Translations under genes and position numbers: made by a program
Notes under the pieces: generated by a model
Seen by the model: only the letters and a program-made list of their open reading frames with translations
Database searches by the model: none
Told to the model about the DNA's origin: nothing
Assembly: GCA_017543005.1 (NCBI GenBank)
Contig: JAFWEA010000386.1
Location: forward strand, 1-10,180
DNA from: Solobacterium sp.
Lineage (GTDB): Bacteria; Bacillota_I; Bacilli_A; Erysipelotrichales; Erysipelotrichaceae
DNA length: 10,180 bases
Direction of reading: 5' to 3'
Shown here: positions 1 through 5,772 of the stretch, piece by piece
How the letters are laid out: each line of letters opens with the position of its first letter
Numbering within the stretch: the first letter of the stretch is position 1

Positions 1-258
1 CGCATGTTCCGCCACCTGCCGGCCGCCGGCCGAATCCGCCGTGTTGCAGGCAATGACCATCGCCGCCAGATCAAACTGTTCCAGGACCTCGGCGTCATGC
101 AGGGCCAGGGCCGTGATCTGTTCCCTGGTCTTTTCCCCGTACGGCATGTTCAGGGTATCACCGAAAAAGACAATATTGATATCCGGCTGCCGGGCCAGGA
201 TGCTGCGGACAACCGTCAGTCCGCCCAGGCCGGAATCAAAGACACCGACGTATTTCAT
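1..258 (-). CDS. murI: Glutamate racemase, N-terminal part (cut by window edge)
   Basis: Only the first 86 codons are in the window. Glutamate racemase interconverts L- and D-glutamate in the cytoplasm without a cofactor and supplies D-Glu for peptidoglycan. The protein opens MKYVGVFDSGLGGLTVV, the family's N-terminal signature with the catalytic-site Asp-Ser at residues 8-9. It continues with FFGDT and MPYG at about 31-41 and the first catalytic cysteine, C71, in the motif ACNTA. The second catalytic cysteine lies beyond the window. The ATG overlaps the TGA of the upstream acetyltransferase gene (ATGA), so translation is probably coupled; a GGAAATGGA stretch just before it is a modest ribosome binding site. 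Aspartate racemase is the main alternative, but the DSGLGG and ACNTA motifs favour MurI. Confidence 0.93.
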   Translation of the reverse strand, partial: MKYVGVFDSGLGGLTVVRSILARQPDINIVFFGDTLNMPYGEKTREQITALALHDAEVLEQFDLAAMVIACNTADSAGGRQVAEHA

Positions 259-767
259 AGATCCATTTCCCATATTTCATCCATGATCTGCTGCGACACG
301 TACTTTGCCGGTTCTTCCTTTGTCTTCACAAAGCCGACGCGGCTGTATACATGCCGGGCCACTTCCAGAATATTGTAGGTGGACAGCCAGAGGTGTTTAT
401 ATCCGTGTTCCCGGGCCATGTCCACAATCAGGTTGATCATGTACTTGCCGATGCCCTTGTTTCTTTCATCCGGTTCCAGATAGACATAGCGCAGCCGCCC
501 GACCCCGTTGTCCTCACCGACAAACGACACTGAGCCGATCAGCCTGCCGTCCCGCTTGACCACCAGCATACATTCCTTTTCCGGATTGATGCTGTGAGCA
601 AAATCACGGATCATATCCCGTACCGGGTCATTTTCCTCATCCGTAAAGCCAAACTCTTCCTTGAAGATATCCATCTGCCGGTCAATCGACATCTCGACAT
701 CCTCATCCGTAAACAGTGTGGTGAAAACAACATCATTGACTTCCTTGTTAATTGTCAGTTCAGCCAT
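255..767 (-). CDS. GNAT-family N-acetyltransferase
   Basis: A 170-residue protein whose C-terminal half is a GNAT domain, which moves an acetyl group from acetyl-CoA to an amine. The acetyl-CoA pyrophosphate loop is RNKGIGK at residues 102-108, preceded by the beta-4 strand YVYLEP and followed by an amphipathic helix and a YSRVGFVK segment typical of the fold's end. The substrate cannot be told. I start at the ATG at 767 because AAAGGAG sits about 8 bases upstream of it. The longer version, from 797, would begin at or before the likely transcription start and has no ribosome binding site. The last residues overlap the murI start by four bases, so this is the first gene of a two-gene unit with murI. 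No link between the acetyltransferase and the racemase reaction is established; co-transcription is what the sequence supports. Confidence 0.88.
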   Translation of the reverse strand: MAELTINKEVNDVVFTTLFTDEDVEMSIDRQMDIFKEEFGFTDEENDPVRDMIRDFAHSINPEKECMLVVKRDGRLIGSVSFVGEDNGVGRLRYVYLEPDERNKGIGKYMINLIVDMAREHGYKHLWLSTYNILEVARHVYSRVGFVKTKEEPAKYVSQQIMDEIWEMDL

Positions 768-798
768 ACCCAGGCTCCTTTCATGCATGATTGTCATT

Positions 799-828
799 AT
801 TTTATCATCATCATAATTTCCCGGGCAA
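799..828 (-). promoter_or_regulatory. Candidate sigma-A promoter for the GNAT-murI unit
   Basis: On the minus strand TTGCCC (828-823) and TAAAAT (804-799) are separated by 18 bases, matching 4 and 5 of 6 consensus positions. Transcription would start near 792, just upstream of the AAAGGAG that serves the start at 767. A second possible -10, TATGAT at 815-810, lacks a good -35. Confidence 0.45.
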
Positions 829-831
829 TCC

Positions 832-862
832 GTTACAGGAACAGCCGCGGATAGAGTATGAT
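832..862 (+). promoter_or_regulatory. Candidate promoter for the glutaredoxin-like gene
   Basis: TATGAT at 857-862 is a good -10 box 27 bases before the start codon. The only upstream hexamer near the right distance is GTTACA (832-837), a weak -35 with a 19-base spacer. The -10 carries most of the support. Confidence 0.35.
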
Positions 863-889
863 ACAGAAGAAAACAGAGGGAGGAATACC

Positions 890-1204
890 ATGCTGAAATT
901 CTACGGAAGCCACATGTGCCCGTACTGCCGGGAAGGGCGGGCCAACTTCGATGCCCACGGCATTGCCTATGAATTCTTTGATATCAACGAAAGCCTGAAA
1001 AACCTGGCCGAGTTTCTCGACATGCGGGATCACCTGCCGGTGTTTGACGAACTCAAGGCAGAGGGTGATATCGGTCTGCCGGCCATCGTCAAGGAAGACG
1101 GCACGGTCTTCGTCGACTGGGAAATCTATCTGCAGGAGCTGGGTCTGCCGGTTGTGTACCGGGAAGATGCCCCGGCCTGCGGCCTGGACCACAAAAACTG
1201 CTGA
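890..1204 (+). CDS. Glutaredoxin-like thiol-disulfide protein
   Basis: A 104-residue protein with the thioredoxin-fold features of glutaredoxins: a beta strand (MLKFYGS), the dithiol CPYC at residues 10-13, the family pattern YEFFDI near 27-32, and the cis-proline segment GLPAI at 62-66. Such proteins use the CxxC pair to reduce disulfides or mixed glutathione or low-molecular-weight thiol adducts in the cytoplasm. The start at 890 is chosen because GGGAGG lies just upstream; the same frame stays open to 791 but nothing there looks like a start site. The C-terminus carries two further cysteines, C97 and C104 (the last residue), which are not part of the usual fold. It stands alone, divergent from the GNAT gene and ending at a strong terminator. 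The partner reductant is unknown. Confidence 0.88.
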   Translation: MLKFYGSHMCPYCREGRANFDAHGIAYEFFDINESLKNLAEFLDMRDHLPVFDELKAEGDIGLPAIVKEDGTVFVDWEIYLQELGLPVVYREDAPACGLDHKNC

Positions 1205-1211
1205 ACCACAT

Positions 1212-1244
1212 AAAAACGCTGCTCTGATGATGAGCAGCGCTTTT
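1212..1244. terminator. Bidirectional intrinsic terminator
   Basis: CGCTGCTC (1217-1224) and GAGCAGCG (1232-1239) form a perfect 8-bp GC-rich stem around a 7-base loop. It is flanked by an A-run on the left and C-TTTT on the right, so it can end the plus-strand glutaredoxin-like transcript and the minus-strand arginine-operon transcript, which converge here. The minus-strand direction has the better U-tract (five T). Confidence 0.9.
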
Positions 1245-1246
1245 CG

Positions 1247-2929
1247 TTATAATTTGATGCTCTTGGCGACAGTGCCGGCTTTTTCGGAGACGGCTGTCAC
1301 GGTAATCTTGGTGTTCTTCTTGCCCTTGACGATCCACTCGAGTTTCTTGCGGGCCAATGCATTGGCATGGGTGCCGATGTTGCCGTAGAAGAAGACACCT
1401 GTCTTCGTGCGGCTGTAGCCGGAGAGATGACCGATATCCGTGCATTCCTTGCCGGAGATCAGCTCACCGCCCTTGACGGATACCTTGACCGTCTTGGCCT
1501 TGCCCATCTTGACGGCTTCATCCGAAACATTGGTCGGCAGGTAGCCGGTATTCCCCACCATGGCGGTAATCCGGTACAGATCGTCGCCGATCTTTTCCTT
1601 CTTCACTTCGTCAATCTGCAGGTTCGGCATGGACTTGGCAAACCGGATCAGGAACTTGGTGGACTGTTCCATCAGGTCCTTCAGGAACTTGGCCGGCGGA
1701 TTCTGGTGCGTGAACTTGTAGTTGAAGCCGCCCAGCTCGACATTGCCGAAGTACGGATGCTTGTACTTCTTCCAGCCGACAAAGTCCTCCGGCGCGTTCT
1801 TCTTAACCCAGGTCATGCAGGCATTGAAGCGTTCGATGCTCTTGTCCAGGGTTTCCTTGGAACGCTGGTTGGCGACATACGGGGCGCCGGCCTTGTTGGC
1901 CAGATCCCAGTATTCGATCGTGTAGGACATGATGCCCTCGGACTGATAGCACCAGTCATCAAAGGCACCGGAGTCATAGTTCTTCGGATCCTGCACGAAC
2001 TCTTCATACAGGTTCAGGACCTGATATCCCATTTCCTGATGGCACATCTCGGCAATCGTCTTGAAGGCCTTGATGTCACCCGGGCAGGCTTCGGCCACAG
2101 GTTTGGTTCCCGGGGGATACATGATCATGCCGCCGCTGGTGTGGTTGGTGGAGACACCGCCGATGTTCGGATGGGCAATGATCCAGTCAGCCAATGCCTT
2201 GGTTTCCGGGTTGGACAGCGGATACTTGCCGGCGCCGGCCTGACGGTTCTCCGGGAACCAGCCGTACGGGAAGTTCCGGTTGAAGTCCAGCGCCCATTCC
2301 TTCTTCTTGGTCTTGAGGTTTTCATCCCCGTCGTATTCTTCGAAGATGCCCTCCGGATAGATGTCATAGAATTCGCCGTCCCGGTCACCCGGATCTCTCG
2401 GCAGCATCTTGTCCTTATCCTTCGGATCTTTCTTCCAGGCACCGTACGGACTCGGAATACGCATCATGCGGATGACCCCGTCACCGTCAAGATCCTCTTC
2501 CTTGACGCCGCCCTTGACCTCATTGTGAACCTTGTTGATGGAGCGGATGGTATACGGGGTGGTCAGCCATGTTTCCGTGCCGTCCGGGGTAATCCGCGGA
2601 ACGGAATAGATGGTCATGGTATCCAGCAGCTTTGTGACTTCCTCGTCCTTGCCGTAGTTGGTGATGAGATAATCCAGCATGTGCATGGCCGCCATGGAGC
2701 CGGTGATTTCCCCGGCATGGGTATTGCCGTCCACGTGCCAGCCCGGTTTGGACAGGGCATCGCCGGTTTTCTTGTTGGTAACCGTGACGCCGTACTGGTT
2801 GCGGCCCTCTGCCGTTACGACATTGACTTCCAGGGTCACCAGATCCGGATACTTTTCCGCGAAATATTCAAGATTGGACTTCAGTTCTTCGTAGTTGTAA
2901 TAGTGATCATACTTGAACGTCGTCTTCAT
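1247..2929 (-). CDS. M14 zinc carboxypeptidase, cytoplasmic, possible basic-residue specificity
   Basis: A 560-residue M14 metallocarboxypeptidase, an enzyme that removes the C-terminal residue of peptides with a catalytic Zn2+. The zinc ligands are visible as H71 and E74 (THAGE) and H263 (TNHTSGG). N217-R218 (DFNRNF) match the substrate-carboxylate pair of pancreatic carboxypeptidases, Y318 the mobile tyrosine, and E339 (YTIEY) the general base. By alignment of SGAFDDW with the carboxypeptidase A/B region, D324 falls on the position that is Asp in carboxypeptidase B and sets preference for Arg/Lys; this is inference. Residues from about 440 to 560 form an extra beta-rich domain. The N-terminus, MKTTFKYDHYYNYEEL, has no signal peptide, so the enzyme should be cytosolic. 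It is the last gene of the arginine T-box operon, 16 bases after the ATPase gene, with AAAGGAG before its ATG. It probably trims imported or internal peptides. Confidence 0.9.
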   Translation of the reverse strand: MKTTFKYDHYYNYEELKSNLEYFAEKYPDLVTLEVNVVTAEGRNQYGVTVTNKKTGDALSKPGWHVDGNTHAGEITGSMAAMHMLDYLITNYGKDEEVTKLLDTMTIYSVPRITPDGTETWLTTPYTIRSINKVHNEVKGGVKEEDLDGDGVIRMMRIPSPYGAWKKDPKDKDKMLPRDPGDRDGEFYDIYPEGIFEEYDGDENLKTKKKEWALDFNRNFPYGWFPENRQAGAGKYPLSNPETKALADWIIAHPNIGGVSTNHTSGGMIMYPPGTKPVAEACPGDIKAFKTIAEMCHQEMGYQVLNLYEEFVQDPKNYDSGAFDDWCYQSEGIMSYTIEYWDLANKAGAPYVANQRSKETLDKSIERFNACMTWVKKNAPEDFVGWKKYKHPYFGNVELGGFNYKFTHQNPPAKFLKDLMEQSTKFLIRFAKSMPNLQIDEVKKEKIGDDLYRITAMVGNTGYLPTNVSDEAVKMGKAKTVKVSVKGGELISGKECTDIGHLSGYSRTKTGVFFYGNIGTHANALARKKLEWIVKGKKNTKITVTAVSEKAGTVAKSIKL

Positions 2930-2945
2930 ATGTATGTGCGCTCCT

Positions 2946-3692
2946 TTACATCAGTACTTTGCTCAGGAATGACTTTGTCCGCTCGTTCTGCGGGTGTTCA
3001 AAGATCTGTTCGGGACTGCCTTCCTCCATGATGACACCGTCATCAATGAAGAGCACCCGGTCGCTGATGGACTTGGCAAAGCCCATTTCGTGGGTAACGA
3101 TCACACAGGTCATGTTCTGCTCGGCCAGCTGCCGGATGACATCCAGCACTTCCTTGACCATTTCCGGGTCCAGCGCCGAAGTCGGTTCGTCAAACAGCAT
3201 GACATCGGGATGCATGGCAAGAGCTCTGACAATTGCCAGTCTCTGTTTCTGACCGCCGGAGAGCTTGCGCGGATATTCATGCGCCTTGTCTTCCAGGCCG
3301 ACCATTTTCAGCAGGTCCATGGCTTCCTTTTCGGCGACATCCTTCTTGATTTTTTTCTCCAGGATCGGCGTGATCGTGATATTGTCCAGCACGGTCAGGT
3401 GCGGGAAGATGTTGAACAGCTGGAAGACCATGCCGATCTTCTGTCTGTGCTTGTCCAGATTGGTGGACTTGGCACTCAGTTCATTGCCTTCAAAGATGAC
3501 TTTGCCGCTGGTCGGCACCTCAAGCAGGTTGAGGCAGCGCAGGAAAGTGGATTTCCCGCCGCCCGATGCGCCGATGATGGAAATGACTTCGCCTTTATAG
3601 ATTGTTTCATTAATTCCCTTGAGGACTTCCAGATCGCCGAAACTCTTGTGCAGATCCACAACCTCAATCAACGGTGTCTTATTCTCAGTCAC
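2946..3692 (-). CDS. Polar amino acid ABC importer, ATPase subunit
   Basis: The ATP-hydrolysing subunit of a GlnQ/HisP-type amino acid importer (248 residues from the chosen start). Motifs in order: Walker A GASGGGKST (41-49), Q-loop Q91, signature LSGGQ (144-148) followed by KQRLAIVRAL, Walker B VMLFDEP (164-170) with SALD, and switch H201 (VTHEMGF). The Walker A has Ala and Gly where most relatives have Pro and Ser, which the family tolerates. The frame has a TTG at 3701, but it lies only one base after GAGG. The GTG at 3692 has AGAGG about 10 bases upstream, so I prefer it; it overlaps the permease stop by eight bases, suggesting coupled translation. With the neighbouring permease and lipoprotein this makes a complete importer; the Arg T-box suggests arginine as substrate. 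Confidence 0.94.
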   Translation of the reverse strand: MTENKTPLIEVVDLHKSFGDLEVLKGINETIYKGEVISIIGASGGGKSTFLRCLNLLEVPTSGKVIFEGNELSAKSTNLDKHRQKIGMVFQLFNIFPHLTVLDNITITPILEKKIKKDVAEKEAMDLLKMVGLEDKAHEYPRKLSGGQKQRLAIVRALAMHPDVMLFDEPTSALDPEMVKEVLDVIRQLAEQNMTCVIVTHEMGFAKSISDRVLFIDDGVIMEEGSPEQIFEHPQNERTKSFLSKVLM

Positions 3693-4347
3693 TGACGGCA
3701 AACCTCTTTTCTGCGTATCTTACCAGCGCGGTCAGGCCGGTTGTCATGATCAGGTAGATGGCAGCGACAATGAACAGCGGCTGCCAGATCAGGAACTTGT
3801 TGGCCAGCAGGACTCTGGTGTACATCAGTTCGTACATCATGAATGTTCCGGCCAGGGATGTTTCCTTGATCATGGTGATATATTCATTTGCCAGGGCCGG
3901 AAGGATATTCTTGATGGCCTGGGGAAGGACGATCCGGACCATGGTATTCTTCGCGGTCATGCCCAGGGAACGGGCTGCCTCGGTCTGTCCGGAGTCAACG
4001 GAATTAATGCCGCTCCGGATGATTTCCGAAACATAGGCGGCTGAGTTCAGGATCAGCGCCAGCATGACGCACTGTTCCTTGGCCAGGCCGAGTGCCGGCA
4101 TGGCCATTGGTACAAAGAAATACCAGATATACATCTGTACAAGCAGCGGGGTTCCTCTGATCACCGTCGCATACACTGTCGCAATCCCTCTGAACACCGG
4201 GTTCCTGGAAAGCCGAAGAAGCGCTACAAGCGCTCCTATCAGCGATCCGAAGAAGACGGCGATGAAGGCAAACTCCAGTGTGCCGATGGCGCCTCTGAGG
4301 AAGATCTGCCAATATTCTGTAAAGACATCAATAATACCGGGTCCCAT
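3685..4347 (-). CDS. Polar amino acid ABC importer, permease subunit
   Basis: A 220-residue HisM/HisQ-type membrane permease, the usual length for a single polypeptide that works as a homodimer when only one permease gene is present, as here. Hydrophobic segments lie at about 20-45, 60-80, 92-110, 145-170 and 185-207. RGTPLLVQ (64-71) is typical of the family. The EAA loop that docks on the ATPase is GQTEAARSLGM at 120-130, ending in RIVLPQAI. The ATG has a strong GGAGGAG five bases upstream. It lies 35 bases after the binding-protein gene with no terminator between and overlaps the ATPase gene, so all three are in one transcript. Substrate preference cannot be read from the permease. Confidence 0.94.
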   Translation of the reverse strand: MGPGIIDVFTEYWQIFLRGAIGTLEFAFIAVFFGSLIGALVALLRLSRNPVFRGIATVYATVIRGTPLLVQMYIWYFFVPMAMPALGLAKEQCVMLALILNSAAYVSEIIRSGINSVDSGQTEAARSLGMTAKNTMVRIVLPQAIKNILPALANEYITMIKETSLAGTFMMYELMYTRVLLANKFLIWQPLFIVAAIYLIMTTGLTALVRYAEKRFAVSD

Positions 4348-4382
4348 TCAATCTCCTCCGTTTTCTGGATCTGTTGTTTTGA

Positions 4383-5360
4383 TTATTCGTCAGTACCGAC
4401 GCCGGCCTGTTCTTCGGCGATCTTATACCATTCCTGGTACCAGCCGTGATCTTCAACGAACTGAATGATTTCGTTGACGGTTTCGATCAGGTCTGTTTCT
4501 CCCTTCTTGGCAGCAGCGATGTTGCCTTCGTGGTTGCCGTACATGCTGGTGTCATACTGAACGCCCTTGGCTTCGGCCATGGAGATGAGTGTGCCTTCGG
4601 ACTGGGCGGCATACTGCTTGGCAGTTGTCTTGTCCATGGAGACGGCGTCGCACTTGTCAGCGTTGATGGACATGATGGCATCGGCCAGGGATGTAACCGG
4701 CTCCAGCACTGTGTTTTCCGGATCCAGGGCTACGATCTGGTCAGTCGCATACATTTCCTGCAGGGAGTTGGCCTGGGCAATGATGTGGGTGCCGGCGAAA
4801 TCTTCAAGGCTGTTGTACTTGTCGATGTCTTCGGCCCGGATCAGCAGGGTGTGGCCGCTTTCGGCATTCGGATCACCGACATAGCCGATGGACAGTTCAT
4901 AGTTTTCTTCTCTGTCTTTCTTCCAGCCGTAACCGGACATTGCCAGGTCAACCTTGCCGGTATCGACAGCTGCCAGGGTGGCATTGAAGTCCATCTGTTC
5001 GACGGCCAGGTCAACACCCAGGGCATCGGCGATATACTTCGCCATCATCATTTCGGAACCGTACAGGGTATTGTCGGATGCGTCAATGAATTCTCTGCAC
5101 GGATAGTCCGGGGAAGTCGCAATGGTCAGGACACCCTTTTCCAGGACGCTGGCCAGAACACCTTCGGCATTGGAGAGATCCAGTTCCGGGAATTCCAGAT
5201 CGGATGTATCCAGCAGGTAGGCATAAGTGGAATTGACGCCGGTCTTCGGTTCAGCCGGGGCGGCGGAAGAGGAACCGGAAGCGGATCCGGAAGAGCAGGC
5301 GGTCATTGTGATTGCCATAGCGGCAGCTGCAGTCATCTTAACAAGCTTAGTTGCTTTCAT
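4383..5360 (-). CDS. Amino acid ABC importer substrate-binding lipoprotein (arginine suspected)
   Basis: A 325-residue family-3 extracellular solute-binding protein. The signal peptide has Lys at 2, 5 and 8, a hydrophobic Ala/Met core, and ends at the lipobox MTAC, making C22 the lipidated residue. A Ser/Gly/Ala-rich tether follows to about residue 40. The binding fold starts near residue 70 with GVLTIATSPDYP and contains the conserved arginine R150 (KKDREENYELS) that normally grips the ligand carboxylate. About 30 residues between tether and fold (42-70) are extra relative to the simplest members. The protein captures an amino acid outside the cell and hands it to the permease. Arginine is inferred from the CGC T-box. 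The ATG overlaps the stop of the upstream leader ORF (ATGA), and its own AAAGGAG lies inside that ORF. Confidence 0.94.
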   Translation of the reverse strand: MKATKLVKMTAAAAMAITMTACSSGSASGSSSAAPAEPKTGVNSTYAYLLDTSDLEFPELDLSNAEGVLASVLEKGVLTIATSPDYPCREFIDASDNTLYGSEMMMAKYIADALGVDLAVEQMDFNATLAAVDTGKVDLAMSGYGWKKDREENYELSIGYVGDPNAESGHTLLIRAEDIDKYNSLEDFAGTHIIAQANSLQEMYATDQIVALDPENTVLEPVTSLADAIMSINADKCDAVSMDKTTAKQYAAQSEGTLISMAEAKGVQYDTSMYGNHEGNIAAAKKGETDLIETVNEIIQFVEDHGWYQEWYKIAEEQAGVGTDE

Positions 5361-5434
5361 TTTCTTTTCTCCTTTTCATTAAATGTTTGGTTTGGCAGTG
5401 AATCGGTAGTCAGATTGTATCGTCGTCGGCTCAC
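5357..5434 (-). CDS. Leader peptide with three consecutive Arg codons
   Basis: A 25-codon ORF too short for normal gene calls. It starts at GTG 5434-5432, seven bases after a near-ideal AAAGGAGGTG (5449-5440), and the peptide begins MSRRRYNLTTDS. Codons 3-5 are CGA CGA CGA (5428-5420). Its TGA (5359-5357) overlaps the ATG of the binding-protein gene. The tail NEKEKRK is largely dictated by the purine-rich ribosome binding site of that gene, which lies within this ORF. It starts right after the T-box terminator, so it is transcribed only on readthrough. Seen: the start site, the Arg run and the ATGA overlap. Known: Bacillus subtilis rtpA (anti-TRAP) has a T-box followed by a leader peptide with three Trp codons. 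Inferred: this is the arginine counterpart, sensing charged tRNA-Arg by ribosome stalling. It could also be simply a coupling ORF. Confidence 0.75.
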   Translation of the reverse strand: MSRRRYNLTTDSLPNQTFNEKEKRK

Positions 5435-5449
5435 TTCCTCACCTCCTTT

Positions 5450-5488
5450 AACGAAAAATGCCGTCTCCGATGAAAATCCAGAGACGAC
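5450..5488 (-). terminator. Intrinsic terminator of the T-box
   Basis: On the minus strand GTCGTCTCTGG (from 5488) pairs over 11 positions, including three G-U pairs, with the segment ending at 5460, around a 7-base loop, followed by ATTTTTCGTT. Its 5' arm contains the CUCU and GUCG stretches needed by the antiterminator, so the two structures exclude each other, as T-box control requires. Confidence 0.92.
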
Positions 5489-5700
5489 ATATATGACATA
5501 TATCGCGGTACCACTCCAGTTGCGGGAGATGTAAACATCTCCGACCACTCTTTACCCATAACGTGGGGGACCCGTTCTTCCCTATACGTGTTCAGGAAGA
5601 CTTCTCGCGGATGCGTTTCACCTTTGCCGTTCCCGCTGGACTCGCACTCTGTTCCAGCTCGCTGATGGCCGTGCATCGGTTACTCTTCCGGTCACTGAAT
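5450..5700 (-). promoter_or_regulatory. T-box riboswitch, arginine specifier (CGC)
   Basis: A tRNA-sensing leader that prevents termination when it binds uncharged tRNA. The hallmark T-box GGAGTGGTACCGCG is at 5517-5504. Stem I has CGGA (5690-5687) pairing with TCCG (5611-5608), and ACC pairing with GGT above it. These enclose AGAGTA on one side and GAAACGCA (5619-5612) on the other, the standard specifier loop. By analogy with known specifier loops (GAA, one base, triplet, A) the specifier is CGC at 5615-5613, an arginine codon. AGCGAG (5663-5658) corresponds to the AG-bulge motif of the Stem I tip, and GGAGATG/CATCTCC (5542-5525) is Stem III. The antiterminator can form from GGAG with CUCU and CGAUAUA with UAUAUGUCG, leaving the UGGUACC bulge, which fits a tRNA with A at the discriminator position. 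It controls the ABC importer-carboxypeptidase operon. Confidence 0.95.
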
Positions 5701-5708
5701 GTAAGCAT

Positions 5709-5737
5709 AATGTAATGGAATTCTGTAAAGATGTCAA
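5709..5737 (-). promoter_or_regulatory. Sigma-A promoter of the arginine T-box operon
   Basis: A perfect -35 TTGACA (5737-5732) is followed after exactly 17 bases by TACATT (5714-5709), 4 of 6 to consensus. Transcription would start near 5702, right at the beginning of the T-box fold, which supports the call. Confidence 0.82.
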
Positions 5738-5741
5738 CACA

Positions 5742-5766
5742 TATTTTCAGAAAATTTCTGAAAAAT
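5742..5766. promoter_or_regulatory. Two overlapping CodY-like operator motifs
   Basis: Bases 5742-5756 match the CodY consensus AATTTTCWGAAAATT at 14 of 15 positions, and 5752-5766 match it at 13 of 15, sharing five bases. Together they form a perfect inverted repeat (10-base arms around one base, 5744-5764). The pair ends four bases upstream of the -35 box of the arginine operon. No T-run follows the repeat in the minus-strand direction, so it is not an intrinsic terminator. CodY represses nutrient-uptake genes in many Bacillota when branched-chain amino acids and GTP are high. Whether this organism has CodY is not visible here. Confidence 0.6.
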
Positions 5767-5772
5767 GTTACA

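Noticed and set aside
768..797. ten-residue longer N-terminus for the GNAT protein
   Set aside because: The ATG at 767 has AAAGGAG at proper distance, while the upstream start has none and lies near or before the likely transcription start.
1367..3031. 554-codon open frame on the plus strand opposite the carboxypeptidase gene
   Set aside because: It lies antisense to a gene with all M14 catalytic motifs, has no ribosome binding site or family motif of its own, and is explained by codon bias of the real gene.
3693..3701. TTG at 3701 as start of the ATPase gene
   Set aside because: Only one base separates it from GAGG; the GTG at 3692 has workable spacing.
4446..5534. 362-codon open frame on the plus strand opposite the binding-lipoprotein gene and T-box
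   Set aside because: It runs antisense through a clear lipoprotein gene, leader ORF and riboswitch; its Gly/Ser-rich segments mirror the lipoprotein tether.
5744..5764. Perfect inverted repeat as an intrinsic terminator for the sigma factor operon
   Set aside because: It is AT-only apart from two C/G pairs, has a one-base centre and no T-run following on the minus strand; an operator is the better reading.
5742..5766. ArgR/AhrC box at the arginine operon promoter
   Set aside because: The repeat does not follow the TGAAT-ATTCA pattern of ARG boxes, while it matches the CodY consensus closely.
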